Assembly: GCA_963741525.1 (NCBI GenBank)
Contig: CAVUIW010000013.1
Coordinates: 1-64,000, forward strand
Length of the DNA: 64,000 nucleotides
From: JANNSX01 sp963741525
Lineage (GTDB): Bacteria; Pseudomonadota; Alphaproteobacteria; Rhizobiales; Hyphomicrobiaceae
Reading direction: 5' to 3'
Shown: in pieces, positions 43,787 through 52,414 of the stretch
Layout of the letters: each line of letters opens with the position of its first letter
Position numbering within the stretch: the stretch's first letter is position 1
Notes under the pieces: generated by a model
Told to the model about the DNA's origin: nothing
Seen by the model: only the letters and a program-made list of their open reading frames with translations
Database searches by the model: none
Position numbers and translations under genes: made by a program

Positions 43787-44149
43787 TAGCAAGAAAACAA
43801 ATTTCTCAACTTTTCGAATGGAGAGGCGTTCTGGTGGTTCTTCCCTCCCCCCTTGAGGGGGAGCGTTAGGGTGGGGGGTCGAAAGCAAAGGACTCTGGGC
43901 TGCGTCTTTCCCCCCATCCCAAGCGCCTAAGGACTTGACCGCTGCGCGCTCAAGTCCAAGGCGCTTGGCCTTCCGCCTCACGGGAGGAAGGGATTCTCGG
44001 AAAGGTCGAGTGGCTGGTTTGAAGCTACATTGTACCTCCCGACTTAACCTCGACCTTATGCCGGCGCGGCCGGAGTGACGGGGGCCGATCGCCATTGCTA
44101 AGATGCCACCAGATCGCAGCAGTCTCTCGCCGCCAACAGGATACGCCCC
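43787..44149. other. Intergenic region with hairpin elements
   Basis: 363 bases with no gene. A CTCCCCCCTTGAGGGGGAG hairpin is near 43845-43865, the R5 42-base hairpin is at 43923-43964, and CACGGGAGGAAGGG closes the element near 43990. The rest presumably includes the promoter for the lactonase gene. Confidence 0.6.
43923..43964. repeat. R5 hairpin, inverted copy of 27622-27663
   Basis: GCGCCTAAGGACTTGA, a GCGC-rich loop, and TCAAGTCCAAGGCGC; the exact reverse complement of the element at 27622 over 42 bases. Confidence 0.8.
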
Positions 44150-45025
44150 ATGCGCATCGACGTCGTCCTCGATATCAAGACACCGCTCGGCGAAGGCCCG
44201 GTCTGGGACGTCGGGCAGCAGCGGCTCTACTTCCTCGATATCCCGACCGGCATCGTCTATCGCTGCACGGCCGACGGTGCTGAGCTGCGCGCCTGGGACC
44301 TGCCGGGCAAGGTCGGCTCGATGGCGATCCGCAAGGACGGCAACGGTGCCATCGTCGCGCTGTCGAGCGGCTTTGCCGCGCTCGACTTCAAGACCGGCGA
44401 GGTCACCCACATTCACGATCCGGAACCCGGCATGCCGACGACGCGATTGAACGACGGCAAGGTCGACCGGCGCGGGCGCTTCCTCGCCGGTACCATGGAC
44501 ATGTCGGAAGAAGGACCGATCGGCTCGCTCTACAGGCTCGATCCCGACTTCACGGTGACGAAACTCGACACCGGCATCAAAGTGTCCAACGGCCCCTGCT
44601 GGAGCCCGGACGACAAGACCTTCTATTTCCAGGACAGCTGGGCGGGCGAAATCTGGGCCTATGACTACGATATCGCGACCGGCACGCCGTCAAACCGGCG
44701 CGTGTTCGCCAAGCTCGACACGAAATCGGGCGCCGCCGACGGCTCCACCGTCGATGCGGAGGGGTGCCTGTGGAATGCGCAGGTGTTCGACGCCAAGCTC
44801 GTGCGCTACCGGCCCGACGGCACGATCGACCGCGTCATCGACATGCCGGTGAAAAAGGTGTCGAGCGTCATGTTCGGCGGCGAGAACCTCGATATCCTCT
44901 ACGTCACCACCATGGCCAAGCCCCCGCTGCCGCACCATCCGGGCGACGGCGTGCTGCGGGGGAGCCTGTTCGCGGTTCATGGGCTCGGGGTGAGGGGTGT
45001 GCCGGAGCCGCGGTTTGGGGGGTAG
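44150..45025 (+). CDS. SMP-30/gluconolactonase-family lactonase
   Basis: 291-aa calcium-dependent six-bladed beta-propeller of the regucalcin/gluconolactonase family. PLGEGPVWDVGQQRLYFLDI holds the metal-binding Glu; RLNDGKVDRRGRFLAGTMD the Asn and Asp; VSNGPCWSPDDKTFYFQDS the second Asn; and AADGSTVDAEGCLWNAQ the Asp. It likely hydrolyses an aldono- or aldaro-lactone, in keeping with the uronate dehydrogenase 1.7 kb upstream. Confidence 0.87.
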   Translation: MRIDVVLDIKTPLGEGPVWDVGQQRLYFLDIPTGIVYRCTADGAELRAWDLPGKVGSMAIRKDGNGAIVALSSGFAALDFKTGEVTHIHDPEPGMPTTRLNDGKVDRRGRFLAGTMDMSEEGPIGSLYRLDPDFTVTKLDTGIKVSNGPCWSPDDKTFYFQDSWAGEIWAYDYDIATGTPSNRRVFAKLDTKSGAADGSTVDAEGCLWNAQVFDAKLVRYRPDGTIDRVIDMPVKKVSSVMFGGENLDILYVTTMAKPPLPHHPGDGVLRGSLFAVHGLGVRGVPEPRFGG

Positions 45026-45150
45026 GGGGGGCAGCTTCGCGGAGATTGCGGACGTTGCTCGGATCGCCGACCCACGGCTACTAACGGCCCGGCGATTTAA
45101 CCGCAGCACCTCAGATCGCGGACGGGAGCGGCACGAGAGGTCCAGGAGGC

Positions 45151-46050
45151 ATGTCATCGCTGAAGGCATCAAATACCCGTCGCAAGAACCACTTTGTTCC
45201 GGCTGCTCTGCTCCGACCGTGGCTTTGGCCAGACAATAGTCTGCGCGGATACTGGTGGGACCCAAGGCAGGCGAGACTGAGGTGCAAGGAGAAGGGGGTT
45301 GGTGCCTTCTGTTTTCAACTCGACCTTCTGACAACGCGTGACCGCCACGGTCTGTCCGATCAGCTAGAACGTGATTTCGAATCTATCGATACACCGGGCA
45401 TAACTGCTCGCGACCGTCTGCTAATCAGCGGAGCCAGGAGCCTTTCGGTTGAGCAGCGATGCGACTTCGCTAGATTGCTCATGTCGTTGGAGGTTCGGCG
45501 TCCCTACAACGTCGGGAAAGTCAAGGTAGCCTCAAAGGATCTCAGACGGACCATCGACGACGATCCAGATATTCTCGAAGCGTTCATACGAGAGGGAATC
45601 GTGCAGACACCATCTGAGTGGTGGGACAGCCAGAGCATCGATGGTCTCCTGCACGAGCGCTCTTTCGCAAGCATGATTAGGAACCTTACAGATCGGCCAG
45701 ACGTTGGAAAACGGCTAATCAATGCGAACTGGCACATCGTCGAACTGGGCAATCATGACGGGACGTTCTTGCTGACGGATCGTCCACTGATGCGCACCAA
45801 GGGGTTCTTTGACGAGAGTGCAGGCTGGTTGTGGACCTTGCCACTAACGCCGAAACACATCTTCCTTGCGACCAACAGACAAGCCGTCCTCGATAACATC
45901 AACAAGTCCACAAGGCGCCGATTCTGCAAGCAGACGAATGTGTCCTGTGCAGGCCAAGCTGAGCGCTTCGTCTTCGCTGCTGACGTCTCTCATGAGCACT
46001 GGGTGGGAAAGTACTTGGCGGCCACACCTGCCGCGTCGAAATCCGGTTGA
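45151..46050 (+). CDS. DUF4238-family protein
   Basis: 299-aa soluble protein. The N-terminus TRRKNHFVPAALLRPWLW and the TFLLTDRPLM region match DUF4238, a family of unknown function (RxxHyVPxxyLkxF-type start and a tDxPl motif). Base composition is clearly lower in GC than the surrounding catabolic genes, suggesting horizontal transfer. It faces another atypical gene at 46183-46807. Some DUF4238 proteins sit in accessory and defence-like islets; a function here is unknown. Confidence 0.75.
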   Translation: MSSLKASNTRRKNHFVPAALLRPWLWPDNSLRGYWWDPRQARLRCKEKGVGAFCFQLDLLTTRDRHGLSDQLERDFESIDTPGITARDRLLISGARSLSVEQRCDFARLLMSLEVRRPYNVGKVKVASKDLRRTIDDDPDILEAFIREGIVQTPSEWWDSQSIDGLLHERSFASMIRNLTDRPDVGKRLINANWHIVELGNHDGTFLLTDRPLMRTKGFFDESAGWLWTLPLTPKHIFLATNRQAVLDNINKSTRRRFCKQTNVSCAGQAERFVFAADVSHEHWVGKYLAATPAASKSG

Positions 46051-46182
46051 CGGTCCGGCATTTGCTCGGGCCGCCTATCGAGCGCACGGTTGCCTTGTCT
46101 CGGCATCGAGGTCGATGACGCCAATGCCATGCAGAGAAAAGCGGACATCATGCCCGGCCTGACCAGCAGCCAGTTACTTGCT

Positions 46183-46807
46183 TCACAAACCGCGAAGCTT
46201 GGTCAGATCAATCACCTTGACGTTGCCATCAGCGGTATCCTGCAAAACCGCAAAGAACATCTTTCCACGAATAGATATGGTGTGCCTCTCGATGAATGCA
46301 CGAACCTTGTCCAAATCGGTCCATAGCCTCGTCGCATGCTTTTCAAGGAAGACGCCCCTCTCTTCATCGACATAGGGGTTGATTTCATGAGTCTCAGCGA
46401 TGCAACTGCGTATAGACGGTGACAAGTTCCTCAATCGTCAGACGCCTGTTGGGTTGGCCCTCAATGGTCACAGTCGCGGCATATTGCTGTCGCTCCTCTT
46501 GTGTTGCGGCCCGAATAATGCTGGGAGACGGAAACGCGGTTCCAAGGCCCTTCTTTGCCAGAGATTTCAGGATGGCATCCGCCTTCCATTTTCCCTTGGC
46601 ATCACGAGGCACCGCGCCCAAGCCGTGCTCAACCGAGACCAAGCAGCCGAACGCAATTGCCTCGAGGATCTTTCGGCTATGAAAAGCACAGGATTCGGCG
46701 ACCAGAAAGCGGTCGCCATTCGACCCTTTGAGCATGTTGATCATGTCGAACCGAGTTCGTATGACCGCCATCAAGGCGTAGTAACTCTCGTAGGGTGTTC
46801 GTGCCAT
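46183..46807 (-). CDS. Hypothetical protein, frameshifted
   Basis: A gene of unknown function in two frames: the first 137 codons (MARTPYESYYALMAVIRTR ... RRLTIEELVTVYTQLHR) and a tail (ETHEINPYVDEERGVFLEKH ... VKVIDLTKLRGL) that is one base out of frame at about 46395. Removing one base gives a 207-aa protein. Features are RFLVAESCAFHSRKILEAIAFG and a C-terminal beta-rich part with GKMFFAVLQD. It shares the low GC of the DUF4238 gene it faces. Confidence 0.6.
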
Positions 46808-46967
46808 GCGGAAAACATCCGTCGCAAGAGAACGATGCTGTCTTCTAATTGGTTCGCATCACTTTACGCAAAGCCCATTATTCAGTACAAAGCGGACGTT
46901 CGGAACAACGATCGTGACTCTCCGCCAAGATACTTGCTCGACTTCCGCTTCCGTACAAGAACCACCC

Positions 46968-47943
46968 CTACCCCACCATCCCCGCCAACCGCTCCCGCAC
47001 AATCCCCTCCGCCTCCGCTCATGATCCGCCCGATCAGCTCGGCGCAACTCGGTACATCGTGGATCAGCCCCGCGACCATGCCGCAGCTCCAGGCGCCGGC
47101 TTCGACATCGCCTTCGGTCATGACGCGCGGATAGATGCCGGCGACCTCGTCATGGATGTCCTCGATGGTGAGGGCATCGCCCTTCGTCCGCTCGATCTCG
47201 AGGATCTTCTCGACGCCCTTGTTCTTGAGCACCCGCTCGGTGTTGCGCAGGCTCCGCATGATGAGGCGCGTGTCGAGCTCGGATGCGGTGACGATCGCCT
47301 GCTTGACCTTCTCGTGCACCGGCGCCTCTTTCGTCGCCATGAAGCGCGTGCCCATGTTGATGCCGTCGGCGCCGAGCGCCAGCGCCGCGACGAGGCTGCG
47401 CCCGTCCGCCATGCCGCCCGAGGCGACGAAGGGAATTTTCAATTCCTCCGCCGCGCGCGGCAGCAGGATGAAGTTCGGCACATCGTCCTCGCCCGGATGC
47501 CCGCCGCATTCGAAGCCGTCGACGCTGACGGCATCGCAGCCGATTTTCTCGGCTTTCAGCGAATGGCGGACGGACGTGCATTTGTGGATGACCTTGATGC
47601 CAGCCGCCTTCAGCGCGGGCATGTAGGGCTCGGGGTTCCGCCCCGCCGTCTCGACGATTCTGATGCCACCCTCGATGATGGCGCGGATGTATTCAGGATA
47701 GGGCGGCGCCGAGAAGGCGGGCAGGAAGGTGAGGTTCACGCCGAAGGGCTGATCCGTCATCCCCCGGCAGCGGGCGATCTCCTTGGCGAGCAGCTCAGGC
47801 GTCTTCTGCGTCAGGCCGGTGATGATGCCGAGCCCACCCGCGTTCGAGACGGCGGCGGCGAGCTCTGCCAGCCCCACATAATGCATGCCGCCCTGGATGA
47901 TCGGATGCCTGATGCCGAGCAGCTCGGTGATGCGGGTTTTCAT
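46968..47943 (-). CDS. Nitronate monooxygenase, C-terminal frameshift
   Basis: FMN-dependent enzyme that oxidises alkyl nitronates. MKTRITELLGIRHPIIQGGMHYVG is the typical start; GFECGGHPGEDDV and FVASGGMADGRSLVAALALGADGINMGTRF are the flavin-site blocks. Near 47022 an extra G (after RIMS) shifts the frame; dropping it gives a proper ending EAEGIVRERLAGMVG with a TAG stop at 46968-46970, for 324 aa. The alternative in-frame reading to 46882 is a Gly-rich artefact. Confidence 0.87.
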
Positions 47944-47982
47944 GGGGGCTCCTCAAGAAATGGTCAAGCGCCTGCCTGAGTA

Positions 47983-48055
47983 GGGGTCAGACCCTGCGGG
48001 TCTGACCCCTACTCCTGGATCTCGAACAGGGGTCAGACCCGCAGGGTCTGACCCC
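47983..48055. repeat. Two copies of palindromic repeat R4
   Basis: The palindrome runs 47983-48009 (GGGGTCAGACCCTGCGGG then TCTGACCCC) and again 48029-48055, in the gap between the nitronate monooxygenase and the SDR. With the copies at 21542 and 37470 this makes an extragenic family. Confidence 0.8.
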
Positions 48056-48168
48056 AACCCGACACTCAGGCGCTTGGGATTGGAGAAGGGGATGGCGCCT
48101 CGACAAACGTTGTCTCCGTGTTGCTCCGGTGGCGACGACATCGAACATCATCGCAGACCTAAAGTGCC

Positions 48169-48924
48169 TCAAACATCCGCCCAGCCGCCGTCGACGCGCA
48201 AGTTCGCGCCGGTGATGTAGGAGGCCGCATCGCTCGCCAGAAACAACGCAGCCTTGCCCACTTCCTCGGGCCGTCCCATGCGCTTCAGCACAGTCAGGCC
48301 AGCCTCGTCCTTGCGAAGCTGCTCGGTCGCTTCCGGCGACAGACCGATCTTCTCGTAGATCGGCGTGTCGATCGGCCCGGGCGCTACGCTGTTGACGCGG
48401 ATGCCGCGGGGGCTGAGCTCCACCGCAAGCGAGCGCACGAGCGAGCGGATCGCCGCCTTCGTCGCCGAATAGACCGACATCTGGTCGAAGCCCATGGCGT
48501 CGTTGCCGCTCGACGTCATGACGATCGCACTCCCCTTCGGCATCAACGGCAGACACTTCTGGATAACGAAATAGTTGCCCTTGAAATTGATGCCCCACTG
48601 GCCGTCGTAGTCCGCTTCCGTCACGTCCTCGATCTTCGCCGTCCAGGTGACGCCGGCATTGGCGGCCAACACGTCGATGCGGCCGAGCTTGGCTTTTGCC
48701 TCGGCCGCCAGCGCGCCGATCGCGGCCATCGAGCGGTTGTCGGCGGCGATGCCGATCGCCTCAGGACCAAGCTTGGCCGCCGCCGCCTCGACGCGCGCCG
48801 CATCCTGCCCGGTGATCATGACTTTCGCTCCGGCGCCCGCCAGTGCTTCGGCGATGGCATAGCCGATGCCCGTCGTGCCGCCCGTCACCAAAGCGTACTT
48901 GCCCGCCATCGAGAGCGTCGTCAT
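48169..48924 (-). CDS. SDR-family oxidoreductase
   Basis: 251-aa short-chain dehydrogenase. The NAD(P) motif is TGGTTGIGYAIAEAL, AANAGVTW the NNAG-type motif, and MTSSGNDAMGFDQMSVYSATK the active-site Ser and Tyr-x3-Lys. The start at 48924 (MTTLSMAGKYALVTGG) is chosen since the 90 extra upstream codons overlap the divergent GMC gene region. It diverges from the GMC oxidoreductase at 49046 with a candidate operator between them. Confidence 0.87.
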   Translation of the reverse strand: MTTLSMAGKYALVTGGTTGIGYAIAEALAGAGAKVMITGQDAARVEAAAAKLGPEAIGIAADNRSMAAIGALAAEAKAKLGRIDVLAANAGVTWTAKIEDVTEADYDGQWGINFKGNYFVIQKCLPLMPKGSAIVMTSSGNDAMGFDQMSVYSATKAAIRSLVRSLAVELSPRGIRVNSVAPGPIDTPIYEKIGLSPEATEQLRKDEAGLTVLKRMGRPEEVGKAALFLASDAASYITGANLRVDGGWADV

Positions 48925-48976
48925 GCCTGCCTCCATCTTTTTGCAATCTGGCTCGGCTTGCCAAGGCGCGCCGCCA

Positions 48977-48994
48977 GTCATATGACATCTGACA
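48977..48994. promoter_or_regulatory. Candidate GntR-type operator between SDR and GMC genes
   Basis: GTCATATGACATCTGACA contains the palindrome TCATATGA; its complement TGTCAGATGTCATATGAC aligns with the site at 41488. It lies 53 bases from the SDR start and 52 bases from the GMC start. Confidence 0.45.
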
Positions 48995-49045
48995 TTAAGC
49001 CCTGCGCTTCTCCCTGTCGACGCGCGCGGCCGGAGATCGCATCCC

Positions 49046-50663
49046 ATGAGCGAGCCCCACGACGACACAGACGTCCTGATCATCGGCGCGGGGCCCTCCG
49101 GCGCGGTGACGGCGCATACGCTGGCTGCCAGAGGCTTCAAGGTCGTCTGTCTCGAGCAGGGCGACTGGGTGAGCCCCGCCGACTTTCCCGGCAACCGGCC
49201 TGAGTTCGAGCTCGAGTTGCTGAAGACCTGGGCGACGAACCAGAATTTCCGCGGCCGGCTCGCCGACTATCCCGTCAATGTCGACGCCGCCGAGGTGATA
49301 CCGGTGATGTTCTCGGCCGTCGGCGGCTCGTCGATCCTGTTCGGCGCGCAATGGATGCGGCTGAAGCCCTCCGACTTCCGCGTCAAGACGCTCGACGGCG
49401 TCGCCGACGATTGGCCGATCGACTACTGGGATCTCGATCCCTACTACAATCGCATTGACCGCTTCATCGGTGTCTCGGGCCTCGGCGGCGATCCGGCCTA
49501 TCCGCCGCAGGATTTCGAAATGCCGCCGCATCCGATGGGCAAGGGCGGCATGCTCGCGGCGCGGGCGATGAACAAGCTCGGCTGGCACTGGTGGCCGGGC
49601 ACGCAAGCGATCCCGACGAACAATTTCAAGAAGATGGTCCAAGTGCCAGCGCTGGGGCGTCTGCGAGACGGGTTGCCCCGCCGGCGCCAAGGCATCCTTT
49701 GACTTGGCCTTCTGGCCGCACGCGATCGCGGCGGGCGCCAAGCTCTTAACGGGCGCGCGCGTGCGCATGATCACGACGGATAGCCACGGCAGAGCGAACG
49801 GCGCGATCTACATCGATCGTCAGGGCCGCGAGCACAGGCAGAAGGCGAAGGCCGTCGTCATGGCCTCGAACGGCATCGGCACGCCGCGCCTGCTGCTGCT
49901 GTCGGACTCCGCTCAGTTTCCGGATGGCCTCGCGAATTCCTCGGGGCTCGTGGGTAAGAACCTCATGCTCCATCCCAACAACGAATCCATCGGGCTCTAT
50001 GACGAGGCGCTGGAGAGCTGGAAAGGCCCGGCTGGCCAGCTCATGTACAGCCTCGAATTCTACGAGACCGATCTGAAGCGCGGTTTCGTGCGCGGCTCTA
50101 AGATGAACCTGATGCCGGTGCCGGGTATTTTGAGGCTGCTGCAGAATTTTTCAAAACTCGACTTCGAGAAACGCTGGGGCCCGGCCGCACACGACATCAT
50201 CGAGCATGGCGGGCGCGCGCTCTCCTGGGCCGCCAACATCGAGGATCTGCCGGAGGAGGTAAACCGCGTCGAGCTCGATCCCGATCTCAAGGACAGCGAC
50301 GGCATTCCTTCGCCCAAGGTCACGTATCGGATGAGCGAGAACACGCAGAAGAGTCTGGGCTTCGCGCTCGACCGGATGGCCGAGATGCATAAGGCGGCCG
50401 GCGCCCGTCATATCGCCCGGAACCTGCTCTGGCGCGAGCAGCCGGGTCATCTGCTCGGCACGGCCCGCATGGGTAACGATCCCAACACCTCGGTTGTCGA
50501 TCGCTTCGGCCGCGCCCACGACGTGCCCAATCTCTTCATCGTCGACGGCAGCGTCATGGTGACGGGCGGCGCGGTCAACCCGACGGCCAGCATCACGGCG
50601 ATGGCGCTGCGGACGGCCGAGCACATCGCCGATACGGCACGCGACACAAAGGTGGCGGCATGA
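49046..50663 (+). CDS. GMC-family oxidoreductase, frameshifted
   Basis: Flavoenzyme with the FAD motif VLIIGAGPSGAVTAHTLAARG at the N-terminus. The frame shifts by one extra base at about 49643 (CCAAGTGCC), between NNFKKMVQ and CQRWGVCETGCPAGAKASFD, a Cys-rich block typical of gluconate/sorbose-type GMC dehydrogenases. The C-terminal active-site region is GHLLGTARMGNDPNTS and VMVTGGAVNPTASITAMALR. Restored, it is about 538 aa. Its stop overlaps the downstream small gene by 4 bases. Confidence 0.83.
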
Positions 50664-51082
50664 GCACGACCCAACACGATCTGAGCAAGCTCGCAGCGTT
50701 GGCGCACGTTCTTATTCCAGGCGCGGATAACATGCCCTCGGTCGCCAACGTCGCTGGTTTCGATGCGCTGTTGCGGCGTGCGATCAAGGCGGCCGCCCTT
50801 ACCGAAGCCGAGATCGCGGCGATGCTCGATGCGCTTCCGGCAGAACTCGATTGGGGCGCCGCGAAGGCCCTCTCCACCGCCAAGCCGGCCGAGTTCGAGA
50901 TGGCGTCGACGATCGCGAGCGGCGCCTATCTCCTCGCGCCAGAAGTCTTGAGTTGCCTCGGCTTCCCGACCGAGCGCCGCTTCCCCGCCGGACCGATGGA
51001 TTTCGCCGACGAGTACGAGACCGGCATTGTCGACGAGGTCGTCGCTCGCGGCCAACGCTGGGTCGATCCGCGCGGGCGGTGA
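50660..51082 (+). CDS. Small partner of GMC dehydrogenase (gluconate 2-dehydrogenase subunit 3-like)
   Basis: 140-aa mostly helical protein overlapping the GMC gene by 4 bases (ATGA). The LAALAHVLIPGADNMPSVANVAG start and FDALLRRAIKAA fit the gluconate 2-dehydrogenase subunit 3 fold, which in known complexes is the exported small subunit. No signal peptide is seen here, so if the assignment holds the pair is probably cytoplasmic or a different variant. No cytochrome subunit follows. Confidence 0.65.
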   Translation: MSTTQHDLSKLAALAHVLIPGADNMPSVANVAGFDALLRRAIKAAALTEAEIAAMLDALPAELDWGAAKALSTAKPAEFEMASTIASGAYLLAPEVLSCLGFPTERRFPAGPMDFADEYETGIVDEVVARGQRWVDPRGR

Positions 51083-51085
51083 GAC

Positions 51086-52026
51086 TTAGAACGCCACTTG
51101 GTCGCCGCCCTTGAGCTCGAGGATCTCTCGCGCCTCGTCGGGTGAGGCAATCTCGAGTCCCAGGCCCTCGATGATCTGGCGCGCGCGCGTCACCTGCTCG
51201 GCATTCGACTTGGCGAACTGGCCGGGTCCGATCCACAGTGAGTTCCTCGAGACCGACGCGTACATTGCCGCCCATCGCGGCCGACATCGCCGCGATCGGC
51301 ATCTGGTTGCGCCCGGCACCGAGCACGCTCCAGCGATACTCATCGCCGAACAGCCGGTCGGCCGTACGCTTCATCATCATGACGTCTTCCGGGTGCGCAC
51401 CGATGCCGCCGAGAATCCCGAACACCGACTGCACGAAGAAGGGCGGCTTGACGATGCCGCGATCGGCGAAATGGCGCAGCGTATAGAGATGGCCGATGTC
51501 GTAGCACTCGATCTCGAAGCGCGTGCCGTTCTCGGCGCAGGTCGTCAGGATGTACTCGATATCGGCGAAGGTGTTCTTGAAGATGCGCTCGCGGGAGCCT
51601 TCCAGATACGGCCGCTCCCAATCGTGCTTGAACTCGGTGAAGCGCTCGAGCATCGGGAAGAGGCCGAAATTCATCGTGCCCATGTTGAGGGAAGCGACCT
51701 CGGGCTTGAAGGTCGCCGCCGGCTTCACGCGCTGCTCGATGGTCATGGTGGCGGCACCCCCGGTCGTGATGTTCACGACCACGCGGCGAGCGCTGCTTGA
51801 TGACTTTCAAGAACGGCGCGAAGGCTTCCGGCGACTGGTCCGGCCGGCCGTCCTTGGGATCGCGGGCGTGCAGATGGACGACGGCAGCCCCTGCCTCCGC
51901 CGCGCCGATCGCGGCATCCGCGATCTCCTCAGCGGTGATCGGGATATGCGGCGACATCGAGGGCGTATGGATCGAGCCGGTGACGGCACAGGTGATGACG
52001 ACTTTGCGCTTGGGCGACTTGGCCAT
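51086..52026 (-). CDS. BKACE family beta-keto acid cleavage enzyme (DUF849), two frameshifts
   Basis: Zinc enzyme of the 3-keto-5-aminohexanoate cleavage family, which converts a beta-keto acid plus acetyl-CoA into acetoacetate and a new CoA ester. The N-terminal PKRKVVITCAVTGSIHTPSM and AAVVHLHARDPKDGRP (zinc-binding His) are followed by VVNITTGGA, GTRFEIECYDIGHLYTL and FVQSVFGILGGIGA. Two single-base insertions (about 51783 and 51245) break the frame; restored length 312 aa. It ends 3 bases after the convergent GMC partner gene. Confidence 0.82.
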
Positions 52027-52414
52027 GGGGCGGGTCCTTGATGCGGTTTCCTCGGGGGTAGTGATGGAGGATAGGGCGCGACATGGCAACTGGGCAACAG
52101 CAGATCACCCCAACGGAAAGCGTGAGGGACGCACTGCGCCTGCCTTCCTCTCCCCATAGGCACTTCATGCCCATGGGGAGAGGGGAGGGTGAGGGGCGGC
52201 GGCAGAGTTAGTACCGGCCAGAAGGATGTTTAAACTGCGCATGCGCACGACATGATCGGCTCAGCGAGAGGCGTGTCTGGCAGGCATCCGGACAAGCGGC
52301 CGCCCCTCACCCTCGCCTCTCCCCGCTGCGCTTCGCTTGCGGGGAGAGGAAGCTGGCGCCATGCCCACCTGACATCGGTGACGTTATGAGTCGGTGCCGT
52401 GGAGGAATCGCGCC
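52027..52414. other. Intergenic region with mirrored CTCTCCCC hairpins
   Basis: 388 bases with no gene. About 52148-52353 carry a hairpin CTCTCCCCATAGG ... CCCATGGGGAGAG plus GGGTGAGGGGCGGC at the left, and the reverse order GCCCCTCACCCTC plus CTCTCCCCGCTG ... GCGGGGAGAG at the right, so the two halves are mirror images. A GCGCATGCGC palindrome lies between them. Confidence 0.6.
52148..52353. repeat. Mirror-image hairpin pair
   Basis: Two GGGGAGAG-type hairpins in inverted order enclosing about 100 unique bases. Similar units occur near 63770. Mobile-element or terminator origin is not decided. Confidence 0.55.

Noticed and set aside
46882..46967. Extended C-terminus of nitronate monooxygenase
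   Set aside because: The extension is Gly-rich and not family-like; removing one base near 47022 gives the standard ending and a stop at 46968.
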